Below are positions 1 through 4,784 of a DNA stretch of 10,725 bases, one piece after another (within the stretch, counting starts at the first letter, position 1; each line of letters begins with the position of its first letter). The DNA lies in the NCBI GenBank assembly GCA_041652635.1, contig JBAZGW010000050.1, forward strand, positions 1 through 10,725, written 5' to 3'. The notes under the pieces are model-generated. The model was not told the origin of the DNA. It ran no database searches and worked only from the letters and a program-made list of their open reading frames with translations. The position numbers and the translations under genes are program-made. The stretch is from Undivivens sp041652635 (GTDB taxonomy: Bacteria > Omnitrophota > Gorgyraeia > Gygaellales > Profunditerraquicolaceae).

Positions 1-1393
1 TTTTTGAAACATCCCGCATAAGGATATCGACGGCCGTCCTGGATTGCTTATTCTTGGAGTATATTAGATAGGAAAGCATATCTTTCTCTTCCGGGGTTGC
101 GTCGATCCCTATGTTTTTACACAGCAGTTCCATATCGCTCCGGATGTCTTCTATTTTCCTTTCCCCGGTTGATCCGGGAATATCCCCCTTTTGCTCTATA
201 TAGCGCAAACCGGCAGAACCGCCGTCGGCTATTCTGATTTCCCGTCCGGAGCCCGCCACGCTTTTGTTTTGCGCGCCGGCGGCCGGCTCTGATAATACTC
301 CATCCGTTCCTACCGTTAAGGCGAGTGAGTTCACAGCCGGCGGCAACCCGATATCGGCATTGATCTCCACCATACCCGGCTTCGGCTGTAAAACTATCCC
401 TCCGCTGGTATACTGCCGGATAGTCTGTCCGTACGGGGTAAACACCGTTTCCGATTCGTTGTATTCGCCTTTTTGAAAAGACTGCTTGTATTGAGTGAAA
501 TAGCAGGTCTTTAACCATGGATTCTTAGAAACAAGACCTGTCAGGTCTTTCCGGTCTATAAGATTACGGTATGGCGTGATCTTATTTCTGAAATCCCGTT
601 TAAACCACTGAGATAAGATCAATGAATAGTAAACCTGCCTTAAGGAAGCGTAGTTCTTAGAGGCATTTACTCTTTGAGTAAGCTTGGGCAGAATAAGCTC
701 CCTGATCAATCCGGAGGAATATTCATTAAGTTCTTTTAACCGCTGATCTTCAAACCGAAGAGCTTGATCCTTTAAGTAATCCTGCTCCAACATTACTTTT
801 AGGGCGGCCTTATAGATATAAGCAGAACCTTTGGAACGGCGGATGATGATCTCTCCGGGCACTATCCAGGGACGGGTATAAGCCGGCAAAGAAACTCTCT
901 GCTCGCCAAAAAGTTCTTTTGCCTTCCGATACAGCTTATCCCAATAGACTGCGCCTTCCCTGGTCTGCGGAGAAGTGGCAAGGGCCAGATCCTTTTTAAG
1001 GTTCAAGTCCGCTTCAAGGAAAATTCTTCCTATGTCCGTTTTCTCCAGGTACGGATCGATTATGCTATTTCCCTCGTCGGGGCGTAAATTAACCCAGAAA
1101 GCGCTATTGGGAAGGATTAACCCAATAAGGAAATACTCCATAAGTGTCCGAGTGGAATCTATTAATTCCGCCCGGCCAAGGTCTTTAGTATCTCCCTTGT
1201 CTAAAAGCAGGTTTAAGTTATTGTTTCGCGGATTGAATTCTATGCACCTAAGGTGCATCGGGCGGAATTTGTCGAGGGTTAAGAAGGCAGGAGGCGCAAA
1301 GTAGACGGGAGAAAACTGCGCAAAGCCGGCCTGTTCGAGAGAAAAAAAGACTATGATCAAAAAAGAGATGATTTTTTTGAACTTGCAGGGCAT
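1..1393 (-). CDS. Large exported protein of unknown function, Omnitrophota-type family (C-terminus beyond window)
   Basis: An open frame of 464 codons runs from the ATG at 1393 to the left edge without a stop, so the C-terminus is missing. An in-frame TAA at 1399-1397 makes this ATG the first possible start. The ribosome binding site is weak. Residues 1-25 form a classical signal peptide: basic MPCKFKK, hydrophobic IISFLIIVFFSL, and likely cleavage after GFA25. The mature part (about 26-330) is a charged soluble domain with segments such as DKFRPMHLRC (41-50), NLRPDEGNSIIDPYLEKTD (102-120), WDKLYRKAKELFG (151-163), TRPWIVPGEIIIR (173-185), LKVMLEQDYLKD (198-209) and LRQVYYSLIL (251-260). A low-complexity Gly/Ala-rich linker (about 340-400) follows. 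From memory, these segments recur at the N-terminus of very large unnamed exported proteins in Omnitrophota genomes. No enzymatic motif is visible. The product is probably exported or periplasmic. The coding call is secure, the function unknown. Confidence 0.85.
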   Translation of the reverse strand, partial: MPCKFKKIISFLIIVFFSLEQAGFAQFSPVYFAPPAFLTLDKFRPMHLRCIEFNPRNNNLNLLLDKGDTKDLGRAELIDSTRTLMEYFLIGLILPNSAFWVNLRPDEGNSIIDPYLEKTDIGRIFLEADLNLKKDLALATSPQTREGAVYWDKLYRKAKELFGEQRVSLPAYTRPWIVPGEIIIRRSKGSAYIYKAALKVMLEQDYLKDQALRFEDQRLKELNEYSSGLIRELILPKLTQRVNASKNYASLRQVYYSLILSQWFKRDFRNKITPYRNLIDRKDLTGLVSKNPWLKTCYFTQYKQSFQKGEYNESETVFTPYGQTIRQYTSGGIVLQPKPGMVEINADIGLPPAVNSLALTVGTDGVLSEPAAGAQNKSVAGSGREIRIADGGSAGLRYIEQKGDIPGSTGERKIEDIRSDMELLCKNIGIDATPEEKDMLSYLIYSKNKQSRTAVDILMRDVSK

Positions 1394-1435
1394 ACTTTAA
1401 CTTAAATATTATGAGGTATTTATTAAGTTATATAA

Positions 1436-1463
1436 AGTATATACGCTGGGAAGTGCTTTTCAA
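1436..1463 (-). promoter_or_regulatory. Predicted sigma70-type promoter of the exported-protein gene
   Basis: Read on the minus strand, a -35 box TTGAAA (1463-1458, 5/6 to consensus) is followed by a 16-bp spacer and a -10 box TATACT (1441-1436, 5/6). Transcription would start near 1429, giving a leader of about 36 nt before the ATG at 1393. This is pattern evidence only. Confidence 0.5.
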
Positions 1464-1521
1464 GACGATTACCCTGAGATAAGAAAACGCTTTCTTCTGA
1501 TTCTTGAGTATTTAGTTCTCG

Positions 1522-1607
1522 CCCGTAAATGACAATGCCCCCATTTCAAAGTAACCCGCCCACAGGTGATGAGCAGGCCCGAATGAAATTAGGGCGCGTC
1601 GAATCAC
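1522..1607 (-). repeat. 86-bp dispersed repeat, copy 1 (orphan copy, no tRNA beside it)
   Basis: Identical to 4408-4493 at 84 of 86 positions; the differences are at 1576/4462 and 1590/4476. On the minus strand it starts GTGATTCGACGCGCCC and ends near ATTTACGGG. In both copies one frame is open and reads VIRRALISFG, then L or P, then AHHLWAGYFEMGALSFTG. The ends can pair (1537-1548 with 1584-1595); as minus-strand RNA this copy has one U-G pair and one A/G mismatch. There is no recognisable tRNA next to it and no GIY-YIG gene downstream, unlike copy 2. Confidence 0.9.
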
Positions 1608-1625
1608 GGGCGCGCCGGTGGCAGT

Positions 1626-1715
1626 AATAATCTTATCTCTCAACGCGCATACGGCTATTACATACAGTTTAACCGTTATTTCAATAAATCTAAGGCGATA
1701 AGAGATAAGCTTATT
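1626..1715. repeat. 15-bp inverted repeat with 60-bp spacing
   Basis: AATAATCTTATCTCT at 1626-1640 is the reverse complement of 1701-1715 except for one base; the inner 9 bp (CTTATCTCT/AGAGATAAG) are perfect. It lies just outside the orphan 86-bp repeat. It could be a long hairpin or the remnant ends of a small element. No function can be assigned. Confidence 0.5.
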
Positions 1716-1863
1716 GTCATTTTTGCCCGCTTTTATTAAATACAAATATCTCTAACTCACTGCTATGTATAGAGTAGAGATATAACTGCCGACAAAGGGT
1801 GGACACGTCTTTTGTCGCACCTTTATTTTCGATATTTGACTGATTAATCATCTCTTAATCATT

Positions 1864-2988
1864 CTATTCAAATAAATCAATATACTCCTGATATGAAAAT
1901 ACCCGATAACGTTTTTGTCCGGTAATCTCTTTCAAAATTCCCGCGGATGATAGTTTATCAACCAAAGATAATGCATTGGGATTTTTCAGTCCCGTTACCT
2001 GCTCCACAGTCTTAACCGTTACATATGGGGCACTATAAAGAAAGTCTAATAGTTTCTTCCCCTTTTCAGAGGAACGAAGTTGCATAACCTTATGCAGATC
2101 TCTTTCTCTAAGCCGAATGATTTTTCTAGTAGTATCAACGGCCTTATCTGCAGTTATGGCAATACCTTCAACAAAGAATTTAAGCCACCCCTCAACATCA
2201 TCTTTTTCATGCACAGCGTCTAACCGGTCATAATATTCTTGCCGATTGGCCTTAAAGAACTCCGATAAATAAAGCAATGGTTTCTTAAGAACGCCTTGTT
2301 GGCAAAGATAGAAAGTAATCAATAATCTTCCGACTCTTCCATTACCGTCGAGGAACGGATGAATATTTTCAAACTGAGTATGTACCAATCCTATCTTTAC
2401 CAATATCGGCAAAGGTGAACCATCATATAAGAATTTCTCTAAGTTATCCAAAAGAGGGACAACTTCGTAGGGCGGAGCGGGAACAAAACGAGCTGTTTGA
2501 ATTGTCGCCCCACCAATCCAATTCTGAGAATTTCTAAATTCACCTGGCATCCGCCCTTCACCACGAACTCCCTTAAGCAAAGTTTGATGAATTTCTTTAA
2601 TAAGTCTCAAAGAAAGCGGTAATTCCACAAGACGCTTAAGACCATAATCCATAGCTTTAATATAATTAAGGATTTCATCTACATCCTTGTGTATCTCTCC
2701 ATCATTAACTTTTGCTTCGGCCTTTAACACATCAGAAAATGTTGCCTGTGTTCCTTCGACTTGACTGGAAAGAGTGGCCTCTTTACGCACATACATAAAA
2801 ATAAAGAAATTTACATCTGGCAATATTTCACTTATACCATCAAGACGCCCTAAAGCTAAATCTGCCTTAGAAAGTAAGCCTAAAAGCGATTCATCAATAC
2901 GAATATCAAACGGTAACTTATTCGGGACAAAAGCCTTATATTGTATATCTCCTTGTAATTGTGTTAAATATTGACCACTTTTATTCAT
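1864..2988 (-). CDS. Fic family protein (AMP-transferase type, class II) with C-terminal winged helix
   Basis: 374 aa, full length. Fic enzymes transfer AMP (or a similar group) from a nucleotide to a hydroxyl group on a target protein; the target cannot be read here. The catalytic motif HPFLDGNGRVGR is complete at 210-221 (H210 catalytic, GNGR for phosphate and Mg binding, R221). The class II self-inhibitory helix motif, S/T-x-x-x-E-G, is present as S74-SQV-E78-G79 in the N-terminal domain. The segment GGATIQTARFVPAPP (159-173) fits the target-binding flap. Residues about 308-374 look like a winged helix. The start is set by GGGAGGAATCT directly before the ATG. The gene has its own promoter upstream and no adjacent small antitoxin, consistent with the inhibitory helix being built in. 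Base composition is AT-richer than that of the operon on the right, which suggests acquired DNA. Fic identity is very secure; its role is not. Confidence 0.95.
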   Translation of the reverse strand: MNKSGQYLTQLQGDIQYKAFVPNKLPFDIRIDESLLGLLSKADLALGRLDGISEILPDVNFFIFMYVRKEATLSSQVEGTQATFSDVLKAEAKVNDGEIHKDVDEILNYIKAMDYGLKRLVELPLSLRLIKEIHQTLLKGVRGEGRMPGEFRNSQNWIGGATIQTARFVPAPPYEVVPLLDNLEKFLYDGSPLPILVKIGLVHTQFENIHPFLDGNGRVGRLLITFYLCQQGVLKKPLLYLSEFFKANRQEYYDRLDAVHEKDDVEGWLKFFVEGIAITADKAVDTTRKIIRLRERDLHKVMQLRSSEKGKKLLDFLYSAPYVTVKTVEQVTGLKNPNALSLVDKLSSAGILKEITGQKRYRVFSYQEYIDLFE

Positions 2989-3049
2989 AGATTCCTCCCA
3001 TAGATTAGCATTATCTTATCTACGGCATGTAGTATAATACATAGATTAG
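2986..3049 (-). promoter_or_regulatory. Three copies of AATCTATG around the fic start (possible operator)
   Basis: On the minus strand AATCTATG occurs at 3047-3040, 3006-2999 and 2993-2986. The first two are extended to CTAATCTATG (3049-3040 and 3008-2999). The last contains the fic start codon, and the first abuts the -10 box. This arrangement could bind a regulator, possibly the winged helix of the Fic protein itself. No binding evidence exists in the sequence. Confidence 0.3.
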
Positions 3050-3059
3050 GGGCGGTCAA
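3031..3059 (-). promoter_or_regulatory. Predicted sigma70-type promoter of fic
   Basis: Minus-strand -35 TTGACC (3059-3054, 5/6), 17-bp spacer, -10 TATACT (3036-3031, 5/6). Transcription would start near 3024, giving a leader of about 36 nt with a strong Shine-Dalgarno sequence before fic. ATGTA/TACAT half-sites surround the -10 box. Together with the terminator at 3144-3178, this makes fic a separate transcription unit. Confidence 0.6.
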
Positions 3060-3256
3060 CCTATTTTATCCATAGTTACTAATCCTTTAATATACGAATC
3101 AACGGAAGTATTTTCTTTCGTAACTCCTTGTAACATCAAGCGATAAAAAACCCCTGGGTTGATCACCAAGCCAGGGGTAAATTTGTCTCTATCTCTGGAT
3201 ATAGATACGAAAGAGTAACTGCCTCTATTGGACGAAATATGCAACTGGGTTTTCAT
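3056..3256 (-). CDS. Doubtful small ORF downstream of the P-loop NTPase gene
   Basis: An ATG-initiated frame of 66 codons starts 11 bp after the NTPase stop. The predicted peptide (MKTQLHISSNRGSYSFVSIS...) has no recognisable domain, signal peptide or membrane segment. In favour: no overlap with other genes, same strand, and plausible amino-acid composition. Against: no Shine-Dalgarno sequence before the ATG, a strong intrinsic terminator (3144-3178) inside the frame, and an end that overlaps the -35 box of the fic promoter. I think it more likely that the terminator ends the NTPase transcript and the frame is fortuitous, but I list it because a gene caller may keep it. Confidence 0.28.
   Translation of the reverse strand: MKTQLHISSNRGSYSFVSISRDRDKFTPGLVINPGVFYRLMLQGVTKENTSVDSYIKGLVTMDKIG
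3144..3178 (-). terminator. Intrinsic terminator after the P-loop NTPase gene
   Basis: Minus strand: ACCCCTGG (3178-3171) pairs perfectly with CCAGGGGT (3157-3150). Three further inner pairs form after a G/G mismatch (CAA 3167-3169 with TTG 3159-3161). The stem is followed at once by TTTTTT (3149-3144). On the plus strand the stem is not followed by T residues, so it acts on the minus strand. It lies about 90 bp past the NTPase stop and about 80 bp before the fic promoter. Confidence 0.8.
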
Positions 3257-3267
3257 CGAAACAAGTA

Positions 3268-3819
3268 TTAATGATTACCAGCTACTCGGAGTATAAAATC
3301 CCTTAATATTCTGCCGTTAACATCCTGCCACCCGCGAGTGGTTTTTTTGCTCAACAATGTTAACTCTACCTCTAAATTATTTTCAATAAATGCGTTCACT
3401 TCTTCTAACTTTGGTATATTGCGCCGCAGATGAACGATATGCACTGCATAATTTTTAGGAAAAGACCTTAGATATTGCAAAGGTTTTTCAATACACTTAA
3501 CTCCCAAATTATTATTTTTATGTTCAAAAGCAAAGGTTACCAATATATTAAATGTTGGGATATTGTCTTTTCTTACCCTATCCTCGCACTTTTTTATATA
3601 TTTTTTTAATTTCGCGATGACTTGCTTATAATCGCAAAAATTTACAAGCTCTTGGAAAGAACCACCCCTTACAAAAATACATATTAAACCACCATTATAT
3701 TTTAAAAAGAATCTGCCACCTCGCTGTAGGCTTTTCCTCGTTGCGAGAAATAACATGCTTCTAATCAGACTGGATTTGCCGGAATTAGAGCCGCCTAATA
3801 CAATAAAGATTCTATTCAT
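3268..3819 (-). CDS. Small P-loop NTPase of unknown function
   Basis: 183 aa. The N-terminus MNRIFIVLGGSNSGKSS is a beta strand plus a textbook Walker A motif (G9-GSNS-G14-K15-S16), so nucleotide binding is well supported. A hydrophobic strand ending in acid, FNILVTFAFE (90-99), is a candidate Walker B. The rest alternates strands with basic helices (for example KLKKYIKKCEDRVRK, 70-84). I do not recognise the family; a nucleotide kinase-like or phage/defence-type ATPase is possible, but no specific motif supports a choice. The ribosome binding site is poor (AAAG about 7 nt before the ATG). Upstream lie a 20-bp palindrome and an inverted-repeat element, downstream an intrinsic terminator. The gene is strongly AT-rich compared with dxs or gltX, which suggests horizontal acquisition. 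The coding call is good, the function unknown. Confidence 0.75.
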   Translation of the reverse strand: MNRIFIVLGGSNSGKSSLIRSMLFLATRKSLQRGGRFFLKYNGGLICIFVRGGSFQELVNFCDYKQVIAKLKKYIKKCEDRVRKDNIPTFNILVTFAFEHKNNNLGVKCIEKPLQYLRSFPKNYAVHIVHLRRNIPKLEEVNAFIENNLEVELTLLSKKTTRGWQDVNGRILRDFILRVAGNH

Positions 3820-3850
3820 AATTTATCTTTACTTTTCAGCTAATTCGCGG

Positions 3851-3870
3851 ATTATTCCTATAGGAATAAT
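3851..3870. promoter_or_regulatory. 20-bp perfect palindrome upstream of the NTPase gene
   Basis: ATTATTCCTATAGGAATAAT reads the same on both strands. It ends about 31 bp before the NTPase start and touches the outer end of the inverted-repeat element at 3869-3997. It may be an operator for a dimeric regulator or the preferred insertion target of the neighbouring element. The palindrome itself is certain, its role is not. Confidence 0.5.
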
Positions 3871-3997
3871 TAACAGTCTGCTAAAAAACCCTATTTTCGT
3901 CATCCTGAGCGAAGCGAAGGATCTCATCTCCGTCGGAGATTCTTCGGCCTTCGGCCTCAGAATGACGCAATTGGGACTTTTTCAGCAGACTGTTAAT
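3869..3997. repeat. About 129-bp inverted-repeat (MITE-like / REP-like) element
   Basis: The outer ends ATTAACAGTCTGCT (3869-3882) and AGCAGACTGTTAAT (3984-3997) are inverted copies, with one mismatch directly inside and an A-rich/T-rich stretch on each side. The inner arms are imperfect inverted copies: CGTCATCCTGAGCGAAGCGA (from 3898) against CGTCATTCTGAGGCCGAAGG (minus strand from 3967). The whole can fold into one long nested hairpin and contains no coding frame. An element end of the same type recurs at 6139-6156. The right end overlaps the stop codon of the GIY-YIG gene. As RNA it could also act as a 3' structure for that gene. Confidence 0.75.
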
Positions 3998-4271
3998 CCC
4001 GAGACTTACTCAAACTTATAAGTTCACTTTTATTGCCTATTATCAAGACTATTTTCTTTGCGCGAGTCCATCCTTTAATCTGTTGTTCACGTCGTTCCGC
4101 GTCAAACCGATTTACAAATCTTTCTTTATACAGAACATCTGTTGGACGATTATATTTCGTATAATGTCCGCCTTTACCTTGAATATGTTCTTTTAAGCGT
4201 CTATCGACATCATCGGTAATACCGGTATAAATTGCTTCATCCTTGCATAATAACATATAAACAAACCACAT
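3993..4271 (-). CDS. GIY-YIG domain protein (UPF0213/URI-like), 92 aa
   Basis: A single-domain GIY-YIG protein. The frame is open further upstream, but I choose the ATG at 4271 because GAAGGATGGAAA gives a well-placed AAGGA site and the protein then begins MWFVYMLLCKDEAIYTGITD, the normal family start. Counted from this start, the GIY strand is VYML (4-7) and the YIG strand YTGI (15-18). The catalytic Arg is in DRRLKEH (23-29), and the metal-binding Glu is in REQQIKGW (61-68). The length is normal and the C-terminus (ELISLSKSRD) looks complete. Family members are predicted nucleases, and a role for these free-standing ones is not established. The TAA stop is the first base triplet of the neighbouring inverted-repeat element. 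Upstream lie the open leader, the 86-bp repeat and tRNA-Gln, probably in one transcript. No terminator or promoter of its own is evident. Confidence 0.85.
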   Translation of the reverse strand: MWFVYMLLCKDEAIYTGITDDVDRRLKEHIQGKGGHYTKYNRPTDVLYKERFVNRFDAERREQQIKGWTRAKKIVLIIGNKSELISLSKSRD

Positions 4272-4407
4272 TTTCCATCCTTCGACGCACGCTGGTTCGA
4301 CGCGTTCGCCCTTTCTGGCTCTCTTGCTCACCACCGCTTGCGGTTCGACTCCGCTCACCATTCTCTCATCCGAAACGAAATCGAGGAACTCAAAATGATT
4401 CTACGCT
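4272..4407 (-). other. Open leader between the 86-bp repeat and the GIY-YIG gene
   Basis: The GIY-YIG frame stays open upstream to a TAG that directly follows the repeat. Its translation includes FEFLDFVSDERM, VSGVEPQAVVSKRARKGERV and EPACVEGWK. The DNA carries spaced GTCGAA boxes (GAGTCGAACCGC, GCGTCGAACCAGC, GCGTCGAAGG). I recall very similar phrases before GIY-YIG genes in other uncultured bacteria, so this looks like a conserved module rather than random spacer. Whether it acts as DNA, RNA or an N-terminal extension is open. The extension starting at 4361 has no good ribosome binding site, so I treat it as non-coding. Confidence 0.45.
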
Positions 4408-4493
4408 CCCGTAAATGACAATGCCCCCATTTCAAAGTAACCCGCCCACAGGTGATGAGCAAGCCCGAATGAAATGAGGGCGCGTCGAATCAC
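4408..4493 (-). repeat. 86-bp dispersed repeat, copy 2 (abutting tRNA-Gln)
   Basis: 84 of 86 bases match 1522-1607. On the minus strand it begins at the discriminator base of the tRNA and runs toward the GIY-YIG gene. Its arms 4423-4434 and 4470-4481 form a 12-bp stem with a single U-G pair in minus-strand RNA and a loop of about 35 nt. There is no T-run behind the stem, so it is not a standard terminator, but it could shape or protect the tRNA precursor 3' end. The same open frame as in copy 1 is retained. Confidence 0.9.
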
Positions 4494-4564
4494 TGCCCCG
4501 CATGGAATCGAACCATGATAGTCAGATCCAGAATCTGAAGTCCTACCGATTAGACGACAGGGCA
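4493..4564 (-). tRNA. tRNA-Gln (anticodon CTG)
   Basis: 72 nt on the minus strand. Acceptor stem TGCCCTG pairs with CGGGGCA, including one T-G pair. The anticodon arm is TCAGA-TTCTGGA-TCTGA, so the anticodon is CTG and the codon CAG. The T arm is CATGG-TTCGATT-CCATG. The discriminator base is G, as usual for bacterial tRNA-Gln. The 3' CCA is not encoded (GTGA follows), so it must be added by CCA transferase. A near-consensus promoter lies upstream at 4766-4738. The gene sits 220 bp downstream of gltX, whose enzyme would charge this tRNA with Glu if the organism uses the indirect GatCAB route to Gln-tRNA. That last point is inference. Confidence 0.96.
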
Positions 4565-4572
4565 ATAATCAT

Positions 4573-4669
4573 ATAAATCTTTTATCTAGCAAAATACTGA
4601 GCTTGTCGAAGTATAAAGCTATAAATCTTTTATCAAGAAAGAATCCTGAGCGAAGTCGAAGGATAAACT
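4573..4669. repeat. Imperfect 48-bp tandem duplication in the tRNA-Gln leader
   Basis: Two units begin at 4573 and 4621 with the same ATAAATCTTTTATC and continue with related sequence ending CTGAGCTTGTCGAAGTATAA and CTGAGCGAAGTCGAAGGATA. The CTGAGC...GTCGAAG core belongs to a short-repeat type that also appears as CCTGAGCGAAGCGAAGGATC inside the inverted element (from 3903). It lies between the predicted promoter and the tRNA, so it would be part of the precursor leader. Confidence 0.65.
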
Positions 4670-4737
4670 TCCACTCTTTTATTCAAACAATACTACCGTA
4701 AACTAACTAATCCATTTCGTGAGTGGTTAGTTTGAAA

Positions 4738-4766
4738 ATTATATACGATTTTCCTCTACCTGTAAA
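4738..4766 (-). promoter_or_regulatory. Strong predicted promoter of the tRNA-Gln unit
   Basis: Minus strand: -35 TTTACA (4766-4761, 5/6), spacer exactly 17 bp, -10 TATAAT (4743-4738, 6/6). It starts 18 bp past the gltX stop. A perfect 6-bp stem TCCTCT/AGAGGA (4752-4757 with 4766-4771) overlaps the -35 box and the spacer. The transcript would have a 5' leader of about 165 nt before the tRNA. Confidence 0.7.
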
Positions 4767-4784
4767 GAGGACACTTCGGTTATC

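Larger units (their letters stand above)
1394..1863. other. Gene-poor interval between fic and the exported-protein gene
   Basis: This 470-bp stretch holds no gene I accept. It contains the promoter of the exported-protein gene, one copy of the 86-bp dispersed repeat (1522-1607), a 15-bp inverted repeat with one mismatch (1626-1640 with 1701-1715, 60 bp apart), a 7-bp stem CGACAAA/TTTGTCG (1790-1796 with 1811-1817) and a perfect 10-bp palindrome TGATTAATCA (1841-1850). A 77-codon open frame crosses it on the minus strand (1745-1512), but its last third is the dispersed repeat. Confidence 0.6.

Noticed and set aside
1242..1258. ATGCACC-TAA-GGTGCAT hairpin inside the exported-protein gene
   Set aside because: It falls within codons of the conserved-looking RPMHLRC segment and is explained by coding; no regulatory position.
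117..1304. ORFs in other frames within the left-edge gene (117-518 minus, 264-476 plus, 975-1304 plus)
   Set aside because: The continuous 464-codon minus-strand frame with signal peptide explains the region; these are overlaps in other frames.
1512..1745. 77-codon minus-strand ORF
   Set aside because: Its C-terminal third is the 86-bp dispersed repeat, it lacks a ribosome binding site, and the rest resembles no protein. I treat it as repeat plus spacer.
1790..1817. Stem CGACAAA/TTTGTCG as terminator of fic
   Set aside because: The stem is only 7 bp and is not followed by a T-run on the minus strand.
4272..4361. N-terminal extension of the GIY-YIG protein from an ATG at 4361
   Set aside because: The inner ATG at 4271 has a good ribosome binding site and gives the usual family N-terminus; the extension is leader sequence.
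4408..4564. tRNA-Gln as an integration (att) site with a duplicated 3' end
   Set aside because: Only the discriminator base is shared with the distant copy, and no integrase gene is in the window.
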